Shown here: positions 14,701 to 23,569 of the stretch, one piece after another
How the letters are laid out: each line of letters begins with the position of its first letter
Position numbering within the stretch: the stretch's first letter is position 1
Assembly (NCBI GenBank): GCA_964035545.1
Contig: OZ037766.1
Coordinates: 13,815,222-13,879,221 of the forward strand
DNA length: 64,000 nucleotides
Origin: Bugula neritina
Taxonomy: Eukaryota; Bryozoa; Gymnolaemata; Cheilostomatida; Bugulidae
Direction: 5' to 3'
The notes under the pieces: model-generated
What the model saw: the letters and a program-made list of their open reading frames with translations, nothing else
Database searches by the model: none
Told to the model about the DNA's origin: nothing
Translations under genes and position numbers: made by a program

Positions 14701-17619
14701 ACCCATAAGCAGGCTCATTCTGGAGTCAGTCGGGTCATCAGGTGTCTGCGGCTGCGTTGGTATTGGCCCGGAATGACTCGGGACGTACGACTGCGGGTAC
14801 GGCAATGCGAGGTCTGCCAAGCTAGCAAGCATGGCCGCCCCACGGAAACCACTGGTCGACGCCGGCTATACGCTGGTCGACCGTGGCAAGTAGTGGCGGT
14901 AGACCTCGTCGGGCCTATGCCGTTATCCGCCAGAGGGAACACCTGGATACTGGTGCTCACGGACCACTTTACCCGGTGGGCAGATGCTCTGGCTATTCCA
15001 GACGCAACAGCCCCCACGGTGGCCCGGGCCCTGGACCAACATGTATTCTGTTACCTCGGTTTACCCGAGCAGATACATACGGACCAGGGTGCCCAGTTTC
15101 AGTCCCAGCTCATGGGAGACCTCTGCCGGATATGGGGGGTGAACCAGAGTCGGACCACCCCATATCACCCGCAAGGGAACGGAGTCGTCGAGCGGAACAA
15201 CAGGATGTTGGGTGACGCCCTCAGGAGCCTGCTCCTTGGTCGAGGTCAGGAAGAATGGGACGTGGTGCTGCCGCAAATCATGCGGGCCTACCGCAGCACA
15301 CCACACTCCGCCACGCAGGAGACCCCAAACTTCCTGATGCTAGGCCGAGAGACGCGGGTTCCGGAACACCTGACCTACCATGTTCCTGCCCCCGAGTCAC
15401 CGGTACACGAGTATGTGGAGGGTCTGATAGATATCATGGGCAAAGCTCATGATGCGCTGCGTACCCAGCAGTGGCAGACTCGCACAGAGGACTCGGAAGA
15501 GCCCCCGTTGTACCAGGTGGGGGACTGGGTCTGGATGGTGAGCTATCGTAGGCGACGCGGACAGTCGGCTAAGCTTCAGCCCAAGTTCGTCGGTCCCTAC
15601 TGTGTAGTGGAGGTGCTGCCCAACCACACGTACCGTGTGGAGCGCTCTGGCCAGGTCTCGGTCCAGAGCGAGCAGCGCCTGAAACCTTACCATGCCAGCC
15701 CAGACGCAGTGGGTCAGGCACCACCCTTCTTGGAGCCCAACCGCCAGCCCAACCAGCGAGGGAGAATTACCCAACCCAGAGAGGTGGAAATCATCGTTCA
15801 GAGAGAGGCAGCACGTGAACAGGCCGCCCTACGAGAACAATTAGAGCGGCAACAAAGACAGGGGCAACAATTACCACCATCACAAGCTTCGGAGATACCG
15901 CCCCAACCAGAAGGAAGCGTCCCCACCCATCACACTGATGACAACAGGACCCCTCCTGTTACAGTAGTCGAAGAATCACAAGCCCTGACAGAACCCATCC
16001 AACTCGAGAGAAGCCAGAGAGACAGAAGACCCCCCAGATACTTAGCAGATTATGCAGTAGGACGCCTTGAAGTACCTCCTCGTAGTCTTAGTCCTTATAT
16101 TCCCATATACTATCCTACCTTGAGTGACAATTCTCTCAAAGACTCACAAAAATTTCATGAACAGAAGAAAAACTCAGACCGAAATTCGGTGGGCACGCGA
16201 TTACCTGAGTTATCATTTCAAAATTGGATGGAAATTCCCACGAGTCACGTGGCCATCGCCGCTGTAGGTAAAAATTTTAAAACACGAGGCTCGGCCATTA
16301 TTACTACAGCCATCGCACAAGCAACACGCAATTTAGAAATTAAAATACAAAATTTAAATTTTGATTTTAAACTACAATCGAATTCTAACTCAAACATGGA
16401 CTCCACACTCGTCGAATCTACTAACATCACCTCAGGTATTCCCTTACGATTAGAACCTCCACAAACGGAGTCTAATCAAATTAATGTTGATTGGGGTTTG
16501 TTAGATTCTTTAGAATCTGACTTATTAGAGCCAGATACCGAGATGGGTCTGGAAGGTGACCCTGTCCACGATTTCTTGTTGGACCAAGACGTGGGCTCGG
16601 TCACACTTTCAGACTCATCTCGGCCCCCAGTATGTAGTTTAGTGCCTTATAAAAGTATGCCGAAATTCGGCGATAGAGAGATCGGCTTCTCACAGCCTCT
16701 CCTATCTGTTGTAGGAAATAGTATGGATATAGATGAGGTCGGGTCGAGTTGTACCAACTCCCCCCCTCCCCCGGCCCCTGTCCCGGCTCCCAGCAGCCAA
16801 CAGGGCGCCACTCCACCGACAGGGGTGCCTCCCACCATCATCAGTGCCCCTGTGTCTAACCCGGTCGAGCTCCAACTCTCGGCCGGGGAAGAGCAGGGCA
16901 TACTGCTCGGTGGGGAACCCACGGAGAGAGATGATGACTCCCAGATACTGGCCTTGCCTCGGGCCTTGGTCGCCCGCCAGTACTGGGTCTCTCGAGAGAC
17001 CAACTTAAAAATTAGTCAAACGTGCGGCGAGCCGGGCAACCGCATCTGCCAGCAGTGTCGGAGGAAGTTTTCCTCCACACGGCGGCTGCGAGTTCACGCC
17101 CCGCAGCACTACATTAACGTGTTCTGCCCGTGTGGCGAGTTTTCCTACCAACGCGATTACGTGCTGAGGCACCAACGCATCGCACGCTGCCACACGGGCC
17201 ACACGTTTGCAGTGGACCAGGCCAGTTTCCCCGAATTCCGGGACCTGGTGCTGCCCCACGTTGCGGACCCCCGCAAATGGGCTACCCTTGCCCAAGGGTT
17301 TCCCGCATGCCGCCCAATCAGGGAGGTAGAGGAGGAGCCCGTCGCCACGCCTCAACCAGCGGCCACCCAGCCACTTCGGGTCGTGCTGGCACGGGTCGAA
17401 GGCGGCAGGTCCGGGTCCCCGGGCCTGAGCCAGCGACCCTCGGCGACGGGAAGAAGAAGACGGCCCCAGCGTAGCGCCACCAGCCACGCTGCATCCCTGC
17501 CACTGGAGGAGGAGGTCCGGTCCCTGCGCCGGCGCCTGAGACGATACGAGGACGAGCTGGGAGAGCTGAGACGACGAGTGAGCCGTTTGGAGCGGGCACG
17601 CGATACCGACCAACAATAG
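11734..17619 (+). CDS. pol: Pol polyprotein: protease, RT, RNase H, integrase, zinc-finger tail
   Basis: 1961 residues from the first ATG in frame; probably made as a Gag-Pol fusion by -1 frameshift. Domains: two copies of a GWQxPRRSR-type module (near residues 13 and 44, 31 apart); aspartic protease DTG 148-150; reverse transcriptase with D516 and YLDD 578-581; RNase H with D727; integrase HHCC finger (H991, H995, C1025, C1028) and D1057, D1117, E1153 with exact D,D35E spacing; GPY module at 1287-1289. After integrase come more than 600 residues unusual for the family. About 1446-1669 is coded by AT-rich DNA. Two C2H2-like fingers follow, C1772-x2-C1775-x12-H-x3-H then a CxC variant, and an Arg/Glu/Leu coiled coil ends the protein. 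All catalytic residues I checked are present. Confidence 0.94.
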   Translation: MTKKTPTASDEMGWQTPRRSRKPKGLPDPPVMPLNTRMESEDVGWQAPRRSRRPQGLPDPPAWPLQNRFAGLPEEVVEEDSAYSQEYPKLPSRPQKTPVVSKTMRRPAVRTQVVSPPETNRSRSTQPYGSSYFLPGKISGKAATFLLDTGCTTNLLSRRLFDTLGARERASLEPYEGAHGTLADGSCIPFYGILSLPGRIRDQAIHETFIVSQLKEDAILGMPFLEKHQCHMDFQKSVVVMAGKELVCVDKFGRPLVGGVQVVRDCTVPGRSQATLRCRVNCREIADLGVVEGTHGAIRLANSLNRLDCRQELLVQCINPFTEPVRLSAGALVGKYHSIQDADVGPALETVADTQGNPPRTSRRAVPEHMADLYDGACGNCTSSTERQVLAQLLAEYSDVFSRGDEDMGLTKVISHEIPLAAGTTPIRQPTRRLGPEKEKEVSRQVQYLLNRDLIEPAHGAWSSPVVLVKKKDGSWRFCVDYRRLNSVTIQDAYPLPRIDESLDALAGSKYFSTLDLLSGYWQVPLSPDAQDKAAFITRDGLWKWKVLPFGLTSAPATFQRLMEQVLSGLHWKTLLIYLDDVIVISPDFSTHVSRLREVFDRLRAAGLKLKPSKCALLQPEVTYLGHVVGRDGVATDPEKVQAVKEWTVPRDLPELRAFLGLVGYYRQYIPGFAGVAQPLNRLTAKGVRWQWTQEEQQAFDHLKQRLMEAPILAYPDPAKEYILDTDASDHSVGAVLSQVQGGSEVVVAYYSKTLAAAEKNYCTTRKELLAVVKAVKHFRPYLYGRTFRLRTDHASLIWLCKRAEPSSQVARWLEILAEFSYRIEHRAGRKHGNADGMSRRPVEDCKQCLHIEKRDGGPARLDVETELGEGAVYRWEHGHLRTETHSDDVQALRANPTLYQNVKELCRLQETLPGAVADIFRAKKEGRRPSEEQQRQGDVEFQLLCRRWDALKVSPDGLLMITLAADNRQQERDRVVCPRALRRELIWDTHKQAHSGVSRVIRCLRLRWYWPGMTRDVRLRVRQCEVCQASKHGRPTETTGRRRLYAGRPWQVVAVDLVGPMPLSARGNTWILVLTDHFTRWADALAIPDATAPTVARALDQHVFCYLGLPEQIHTDQGAQFQSQLMGDLCRIWGVNQSRTTPYHPQGNGVVERNNRMLGDALRSLLLGRGQEEWDVVLPQIMRAYRSTPHSATQETPNFLMLGRETRVPEHLTYHVPAPESPVHEYVEGLIDIMGKAHDALRTQQWQTRTEDSEEPPLYQVGDWVWMVSYRRRRGQSAKLQPKFVGPYCVVEVLPNHTYRVERSGQVSVQSEQRLKPYHASPDAVGQAPPFLEPNRQPNQRGRITQPREVEIIVQREAAREQAALREQLERQQRQGQQLPPSQASEIPPQPEGSVPTHHTDDNRTPPVTVVEESQALTEPIQLERSQRDRRPPRYLADYAVGRLEVPPRSLSPYIPIYYPTLSDNSLKDSQKFHEQKKNSDRNSVGTRLPELSFQNWMEIPTSHVAIAAVGKNFKTRGSAIITTAIAQATRNLEIKIQNLNFDFKLQSNSNSNMDSTLVESTNITSGIPLRLEPPQTESNQINVDWGLLDSLESDLLEPDTEMGLEGDPVHDFLLDQDVGSVTLSDSSRPPVCSLVPYKSMPKFGDREIGFSQPLLSVVGNSMDIDEVGSSCTNSPPPPAPVPAPSSQQGATPPTGVPPTIISAPVSNPVELQLSAGEEQGILLGGEPTERDDDSQILALPRALVARQYWVSRETNLKISQTCGEPGNRICQQCRRKFSSTRRLRVHAPQHYINVFCPCGEFSYQRDYVLRHQRIARCHTGHTFAVDQASFPEFRDLVLPHVADPRKWATLAQGFPACRPIREVEEEPVATPQPAATQPLRVVLARVEGGRSGSPGLSQRPSATGRRRRPQRSATSHAASLPLEEEVRSLRRRLRRYEDELGELRRRVSRLERARDTDQQ

Positions 17620-17945
17620 GGCCACTCTTTATATTGACACTGGTGGAGGGAGCATGTTTATTTTATTGCTTTGCATGATACTACTTTTGTTTATTGTTTT
17701 GCATGATATTACTTATTTTATTGCTTTGCATGATATTGCTTTTGTTATTGTTTTGCATGATGTTACTTTGTTTACTACTTACATGATATAGCTTATGTGT
17801 CGCATGCTGTTGATTGTTTTTTTTTTTTTTTTTTTACCCACCATATTATTTCTTGTGTTGTCCCCCACGCTGTTTCATTTTTGTTGTTGTTGCGCAAATC
17901 CACATTTCCTCTTATCGGAAAGTATGCTTTCCGATGGGGGGTGTG
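17620..17945 (+). other. 3' untranslated part of retrotransposon 1 with periodic repeat and polypurine tract
   Basis: Five copies of a GCATGATATTACTT-like motif start at about 17673, 17701, 17728, 17755 and 17783, a period of 27-28 bases. A run of T follows at about 17817-17835. GATGGGGGGTGTG (17933-17945) directly before the 3' LTR is the likely polypurine primer for plus-strand synthesis. Confidence 0.7.
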
Positions 17946-18351
17946 TGTAATGGATTTTGCATGTACTTGTTTCCGGTTGCCGAGATCGGCCGAAATACCG
18001 AAAATCGGCGTTTCGGGCTACCGAAAACCCGAAATGCCGAAGTTCGGTGTTTCGGACTACCGAAATGCCGAAACGCCGAAATTCGGCGTTTCGGATGCCC
18101 GAAATGCCGAAGTTCGGCGTTTCGGGCCTCCGATCTCGGCAACAATGACAAAGCACTGTATCTTGTTGTATATAAAAGCCAGCGAGCTCCAGTGTTAGTC
18201 AGTCTACTACTGGAGCTCACTGGCAGAGGACCTTTAATATATTATATCATTCAATTAAATAAAGATTTCTTCACTTTTACAATACATCTTGTTCTCTCTA
18301 ACAAAGAGTATGTTCAGGCACTAGTTCTATTCAACCCACAAAAATACAACA
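17946..18351 (+). repeat. 3' LTR of retrotransposon 1
   Basis: 406 bp copy of the 5' LTR at an offset of 7636; I found no difference by eye. The polyadenylation signal AATAAA is at 18258-18263. It is followed by the target duplication ATAG. Confidence 0.96.
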
Positions 18352-18574
18352 ATAGTAATACTCAGTATCACTATCAGTATGAGTAGGATTTTTGCTATGT
18401 CTATTAGTATTACTATTAGGCATTAGCATTGAGTACTGCTGGAGTTTAACCCAATATTAATAATAATAATTAGTAATAATAATAGTTAATACTAACATCA
18501 AGTATGACTACTACTACTATAACTACTACTGCTGCTACTATTACTACTTCTGCTACCAGTATAACTACTAGTAT
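18352..18574. repeat. TAN/TAC-rich tract between the two retroelements
   Basis: Host simple sequence of TAGTAATACTC and CTACTACTATAACTAC types. It carries an inverted match (CATTAGCATT..TTAACCCAATA, about 18421-18457) to the flank left of 10310. It ends in AGTAT (18570-18574), the target duplication of retroelement 2. Confidence 0.75.
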
Positions 18575-19200
18575 TGTTGTATTGGTGTCATCCCAGATAG
18601 GCGATTCCCAGTTAGACGTTCGACGTTATATATTGTATGTGCAATTTATTTGAATATATATGTATATTTAAATAAAGCACATATTGAGCACATAAATAAA
18701 TTTCTTTGATCTGCATTAACATATTAATTTTACATATTTTTTGCTTCGTGTTTAAACAGATATTTTGTTAATGAGTATTGACGAATTGAAAATAATGTTT
18801 ATTATTAAAATATTACTGTTTTTTGTCCCACACAAATCTATGAAAATTAGAATATTATTCCAGATAATTCGTGTTAGCTATTATAGCTATTAGCATTTAA
18901 GCTATTTAGCAATTAACGCAACAGTTATATAGGTATATTACTATAAATTTATATAACACCAAAATAATAAATATCATCTAAATGGGAATCGTCCAAGTGG
19001 GAATCGTTTAAGTAGGAATCGTCTAAGTGAGCAATTTAGCCTATCATCTAACTGGGAATCGTCTATCTGGGATAAAACCGTTGTATTATACTTGAATTAC
19101 CGCACACGCTGAATTACTTTACTGTTATGTTTTATTCGTATGCGTTGTTATAGTTCGTATGCTTCTTCTCAAAATACATTCTCTTGGTATTAACACAACA
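18575..19200 (+). repeat. 5' LTR of retroelement 2, split by a MITE
   Basis: LTR bases 1-9 are at 18575-18583 and the remaining 113 bases at 19088-19200. Joined they equal the 122 bp of the 3' LTR. A primer-binding-like TGGTGGTCAG starts at 19201. Confidence 0.88.
18584..19079. mobile_element. 496 bp MITE with 8 bp target duplication
   Basis: The terminal inverted repeats are about 35 bp; the left end reads GGTGTCATCCCAGATAGGCG and the reverse complement of the right end reads GGTTTTATCCCAGATAGACG. Both continue into GATTCCCAGTTAGA. It is flanked by GTTGTATT at 18576-18583 and 19080-19087. The right end also has tandem TGGGAATCGTCTAAG-like units (18981-19065). The interior is AT-rich and non-coding. 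An 8 bp duplication suggests hAT-type mobilisation; the terminal sequence is not one I can place. Confidence 0.85.
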
Positions 19201-19295
19201 TGGTGGTCAGTACAAAGTTTTAAGTTTATCGTGTTTAATCCGTGCCATCTGCTGTCCTTGGTTTCTTTTGCTGGCGTTATTGACGATTTACTGCT

Positions 19296-19700
19296 ATGGC
19301 AAAGTTTAATCCACCTCCTGAGTTTGACTTTATGCCAGAGAAATGGGCAGAGTGGGCCAAGAGATGGAGTAGATATAGACAGTTTCAAAGTTAGATAAAG
19401 AGGAGGAAGAAATACAAATAAATAGTTTCCTGTATTTTATGGGACCTACAAGTGAAAGCATCTTTATCGGCCTAGGTCTCTCCAAAAAAAAATAAAAATA
19501 AATACAATGAGGTGCTAGCTGGATTTGAGAACTACTTCTCACCCAAGAAATATGTCATCTATGAAAGAGCAAAGTTTTTCAAGCATGACCAGCAGCAAGC
19601 CGAATCAGTAGAACATTATATTCGTGCTTTAAACAAGTTGGCAGACAAATGTGACTTTGGAGATAAGCGAAAGGAGTTTCCTAGTCTTTTTCTGGCCTAG
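19296..19700 (+). pseudogene. Broken gag of retroelement 2
   Basis: A start MAKFNPPPEF is interrupted by a stop and frame changes near 19394 and 19480-19510. It then continues in another frame with Gag-like residues (for example FENYFSPKKYVIYERA and CDFGDKRKEF). The usual zinc knuckles and the protease that should follow are missing, so sequence between Gag and RT has been lost. Confidence 0.75.
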
Positions 19701-19754
19701 GTAAAATGAGCCAGGAGGCAGAGATTCAAGTAAACACTGGTTTCCTTCCCCCCT

Positions 19755-21955
19755 ATGCTATTTGTGTTCCACATTGTGCCGTATCCATTATTAAATAAGG
19801 TGAAGGCTGAGTTAGATGAAATGGTAGAGTTAGGAGTCATCTTCCCTGTTTGTGAACCAACTGATTGGTGCTCACCCATGGTTACAGTCCCCAAAGCAAG
19901 TGGTCGTATTCATATATGTGGAGACTACACTCAGTTGAATAAAGTACTCAGGAGGGAGGTATGCCCGATGGCCCATGTCGACTCTAGTCTAACTAAATTA
20001 GGTAATGGGAAAGTTTTCAGCAAGTTGGATGCGAACTCTGGGTTTTATCAGATACCCCTGTCCAAGTCTAGTAAACTCCTTACTACATTTTTGACCCTGT
20101 TTGGTCGGTTTGCTTATCATAGGTTGCCGTTTGGGCTGTCATCTTGCCCAGAGATCTATGCCAAAGTTGTGTCACAGGTTCTTTGTGGTCTAGAAAGAGT
20201 TAATGTCTATAAGGATGATGTTTGTGTCTGGGGCAATACTGTGGAAGAACACGATGCTAGAGTTCGTGCTGTCCTCAGACGCATGTCTGATGCAGGAATG
20301 ACTATGAACAGTTCCAAATGTGAATTTTCTAAAAGTTTGATCAAGTTTCTAGAACATTCAATTTCTGATAAAAACATTCAAGCCAACCTTGAGGCAGTTC
20401 AGGGGATTAGAGGTTTCAGAACTCCTCGGTGTGTCTCAGATGTTTGTAGCTTCTTGGGTATGGCAAATCAGTTGAGTAAGTTTACCCCCAAATTGGCGGA
20501 GCTATCTAAGCCTCTCAGGGATTTTTTGTGTAAGACTTCTCCTTGGTTCTGGGGCGAGGCTCAGTCTATAGCCTTTGCCCAAATCAAAGAGGAGCTGTCG
20601 AGAAATTTCGTTCTTGCGGCTTATGACCCGAAGGCTGAGACCATTACACAGACTGATGCATGCCGGAATGGCATTTGTGCTGTATTGCTGCAGCTTCAGC
20701 TTCTCGTGCTTTGACCGATATTGAGAAGAGGTATGCAACCATCGAACAGGAGGCACTTGGGGTTGTGTGGGCATGTACTAAGTTTAGAAACTACATTACA
20801 GGTATCACAGTCAAGATACAGGCTGATCACAAGCCTTTGATCCCATTACTGAATGAAATCAAACTGGATAAACTGACTGTTCGCATTCAGCGTTTCAGGA
20901 TGAGGCTTATGAGGTTTGCGTATGTCGTTGAACACACTGCTGGTAAGGATAATGTGCTTACTGATGCATTATCTCGCTCACAGGCTTCACTCAGTGTGGA
21001 TGAAGTGGCTTTTGTGGAGGAGGTAGAGTTGGCCGTGAAGAAGAATCATAAGTCGTTTGCTTCTAGTCAGAGGCTCGTGCAGTTAGCAAAGTTACAAAGA
21101 GCTGATGAAGTCTTGGCCCAAGTTATTGAGTTTGTTAAGACCTCATGGCCGGAGTACCTTATCAATCAGGATATACTTCTTTGCCCTTATTTTGAGTCAA
21201 GATCGTTCATTTCTATTCAAGATGGGTTGTTGGCGCTTAGGAACCGCATTGTTATTCCACAAGTTGAGAGATTGGAAGTTCTTCGGACTTTTCATCAAAG
21301 TCATTTATGGTGACCAAGTGCCGTGCTCGGGCCAGGCAGTATGTTTGGTGGTCGGGTTTATCTCAGCAGATTGCTGACATAGTACGCCAGTGTTCCAGAT
21401 GTGTTGGTTTCAGACAATGGTCCCCAGTACGCCAGCCATGAGTTTGAATTGTTTGTTTCTTCTTACCAGTTTGCCCATGTCACTAGTTCACCAAAGCCTC
21501 CTCAGGCTAATGGAGAGGCTGAGATGGCAGTGCAAACAGTCAAGTCCCTGCTCAAGAAAGAGGCAGATCCATACCTTGTACTGTTGGCCTATCGATCTCC
21601 TCTGGAGAATGGCTTGTCTCCTGCTGAGCTGTTGATGGGCCGAAAGCTGAAGACTACTGTTCCCGCGCTTCCTAAGCTGTTAGTCCCTCAGCCTGTAGAG
21701 AGATTGGCAGTTCAGGAGAAAGAAGAGTTGAAGCGAAGTCAAGTGAGAGAGGATTTTGATATTAGCCATAAAGTTGCACCACTTCCTCCGTTGAAACGAG
21801 GCGGCAGTGTGAGAATTAGAGATTTGAACAGGGACGCAGTAGTTATCCAACAGTGCGCACGGAGATCTTGCACTTTTCAAGACACAGGTGGTACTGGGTT
21901 AAGACGCAACCGTAGAAGTCTCACACCAACCCACTCATCTGAGTTGAGCAAGTAG
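19755..21955 (+). pseudogene. Broken pol of retroelement 2 (RT, RNase H, integrase)
   Basis: 19755-20714 carries most of a gypsy RT. The conserved YxDD site reads YKDD, and the frame changes inside RNase H near 20660-20714. 20660-21313 continues RNase H (TGKDNVLTDALSR-type linker) into the integrase N-terminus, where the frame breaks. 21401-21955 restarts with a DNGPQY motif of the integrase core and a C-terminal part. The stretch holding the first catalytic Asp of integrase appears deleted. No functional product is expected. Confidence 0.85.
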
Positions 21956-22432
21956 CGTAGCTGTTCAGTTCAAGGACCAACCAATTCATAGTAGTCCCAG
22001 ACAGACCGCTGTATTTGGTACTGAAGCCCAACAATTCTCATCAGATGTTAGGTTGGATGTTCAGCCCCGAGAAAAGCCAGTTCAGGTTAGCCCCTACCAG
22101 GTAGTTGTTCTTCTAGATAGGGCCAAACAAACCCACTCAGTTTCTAGCTCTGCTGTTCGTTTGTTCAAAACTAAGTCTGGTCGCGAAATCCGCGCTCCGC
22201 TAAAGCTTGACCTTTAGCCTCCTGTCTCGTGCCCTGTTATATTCTGATATCATATTCCGATGTTATATTCTGATATTATAATCTGGTATTATGTTCTCAT
22301 AATGTTTAACATGTTTGTAATTTTATTCTTATTAGCCTATTAATACTTGCTAAATTCATTTATACGCTTTGTATCACTTTTCGTATATCACTCGTGTTTA
22401 CATTTCAGTTGTGTTTGTTTTAGAAAGAGAGG

Positions 22433-22554
22433 TGTTGTATTATACTCGAATTACCGCACACGCGGAATTACTTTACTGTTTTGTTTTATTCGTATGCGTT
22501 GTTATAGTATGTATGCTTCTTCTAAAAATACATCCTCTTGGTATTAACACAGCA
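22433..22554 (+). repeat. 3' LTR of retroelement 2
   Basis: 122 bp, uninterrupted. It is preceded by a short purine run (AGAAAGAGAGG) that serves as polypurine tract and followed by AGTAT. Confidence 0.88.
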
Positions 22555-22640
22555 AGTATTACTACTAGTACTACTGCTGCTGCTACTAGCTACTGTAAGA
22601 CTAAGAGTATAAGTGTAGCTACTACCAGTTCTAAAAACGA
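22555..22640. repeat. TAC/TGC-rich tract right of retroelement 2
   Basis: Continuation of the same ACT-type simple sequence (TACTACTAGTACTACTGCTG). Confidence 0.7.
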
Positions 22641-22757
22641 GTGAAGCAAATACGAAAGTGTAACTAAGAAGTTTTTGTAAAACCAGTAGTAGTAGTAACT
22701 GCAAATAACTTTCTTTTCATTTTTTTATTTTCAGTATGATGTTGCTATTTGGATTTT

Positions 22758-22906
22758 AGGTAAAATTGGGACAGGTAAAAATGGCACAGTAAAAGTCGCA
22801 CAGGTAATAATGGCACAAATGAGAAAATAGTACAGTGTGCTATTTTTACCTGCTTTGCCATTTGTGCCATTATTGCCTGTGCCATTTTTACTTTTTTTTT
22901 TTACCT
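22758..22906. repeat. Foldback repeat with TGGCACA units
   Basis: The left arm contains GGTAAAAATGGCACAG and GGTAATAATGGCACAAATG. The right arm contains CATTTGTGCCATTATTGCC and GTGCCATTTTTAC. The arms pair over roughly 45-60 bases with a short loop, ending in AGGTAA/TTACCT. It is probably a small non-autonomous foldback element. Confidence 0.7.
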
Positions 22907-22936
22907 GACACCAACTATTTGTTACTGTTGGTGTCA
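22906..22936. other. Perfect 10 bp stem-loop
   Basis: TGACACCAAC (22906-22915) and GTTGGTGTCA (22927-22936) with an 11 base loop, next to the foldback repeat. Function unknown. Confidence 0.6.
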
Positions 22937-23569
22937 CACTCACTGCCAGAGCCATTATCATTTTTAAGAATTTTATAATTAGCATAACATTTAATATGCA
23001 TTGCATGACCAAATTTTTAATTGTCTGATAAATTACCTAGTAAATTAGCTATAGCCTGACAATGATCATAACAAATCTAGCTAAGCTACTATTATTTGTA
23101 GGTAATTGGACCCCCCCCCTCCCCCACTCAGTAGAATTGGGTCAAGTTATAGTGTTTTTAGTAAGATGACTTGTAACTTTTGAATAAATGTATGTATGGA
23201 ACATAGCTTATACATGTTAATATGTTTCAATTTAAATTGATATATTGATTTCGTAACAACATTGATAACAATTTTGATGGAAATTTCATGAAAGCCAGTT
23301 TGGCTCGTTATTTAAATAAACTGTTCTTCAGTTTGACATTGTCTAATGTGTTACCTTTAAGCTTTAATAGACTAAAAGTTGCCTTTGTTTCATTTGAGGT
23401 TTCTGCAAGCTGACTTTAATGTCCTAGGGTTAAGCTTTCTCTTTAGCAAAGAATAATAATAAAGGTAACAAATAGCATGTCACTAAATTTACTAGTAATA
23501 GTTTGTTTTACTAGGTTTGGAATCAAATGTTATAGAAGATAGAGAAATGGTTGTTATATCTACATTACT

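Larger units (their letters stand above)
10310..18351 (+). mobile_element. Complete Ty3/gypsy LTR retrotransposon
   Basis: An 8042 bp element. It has two 406 bp LTRs with TG...CA ends that look identical by eye, a primer-binding site, open gag and pol in different frames, a polypurine tract, and a 4 bp target duplication ATAG (10306-10309 and 18352-18355; AATAG if the last LTR base is assigned to the host). Domain order is Gag, protease, RT, RNase H, integrase with a GPY module, which is the Ty3/gypsy (Metaviridae) order. Most of the internal GC content is far above that of the flanking DNA. There is no envelope-like ORF. Identical LTRs and intact frames imply a very recent insertion. Confidence 0.96.
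18575..22554 (+). mobile_element. Decayed short-LTR gypsy-type retroelement
   Basis: It is flanked by the 5 bp target duplication AGTAT (18570-18574 and 22555-22559). The LTRs are 122 bp, TGTTGTATT...ACA(G)CA; the 5' copy is interrupted by a MITE. The internal region keeps Gag, RT, RNase H and integrase segments with stops, frameshifts and deletions. By eye the two LTRs differ at about 8 of 122 positions, so it is older than retrotransposon 1. The RT resembles the Mag/SURL-like gypsy branch, from memory. It cannot be autonomous. Confidence 0.9.

Noticed and set aside
12365-17625. Many open frames on the other frames and strand across pol
   Set aside because: They are shadows of the GC-rich pol reading frame.
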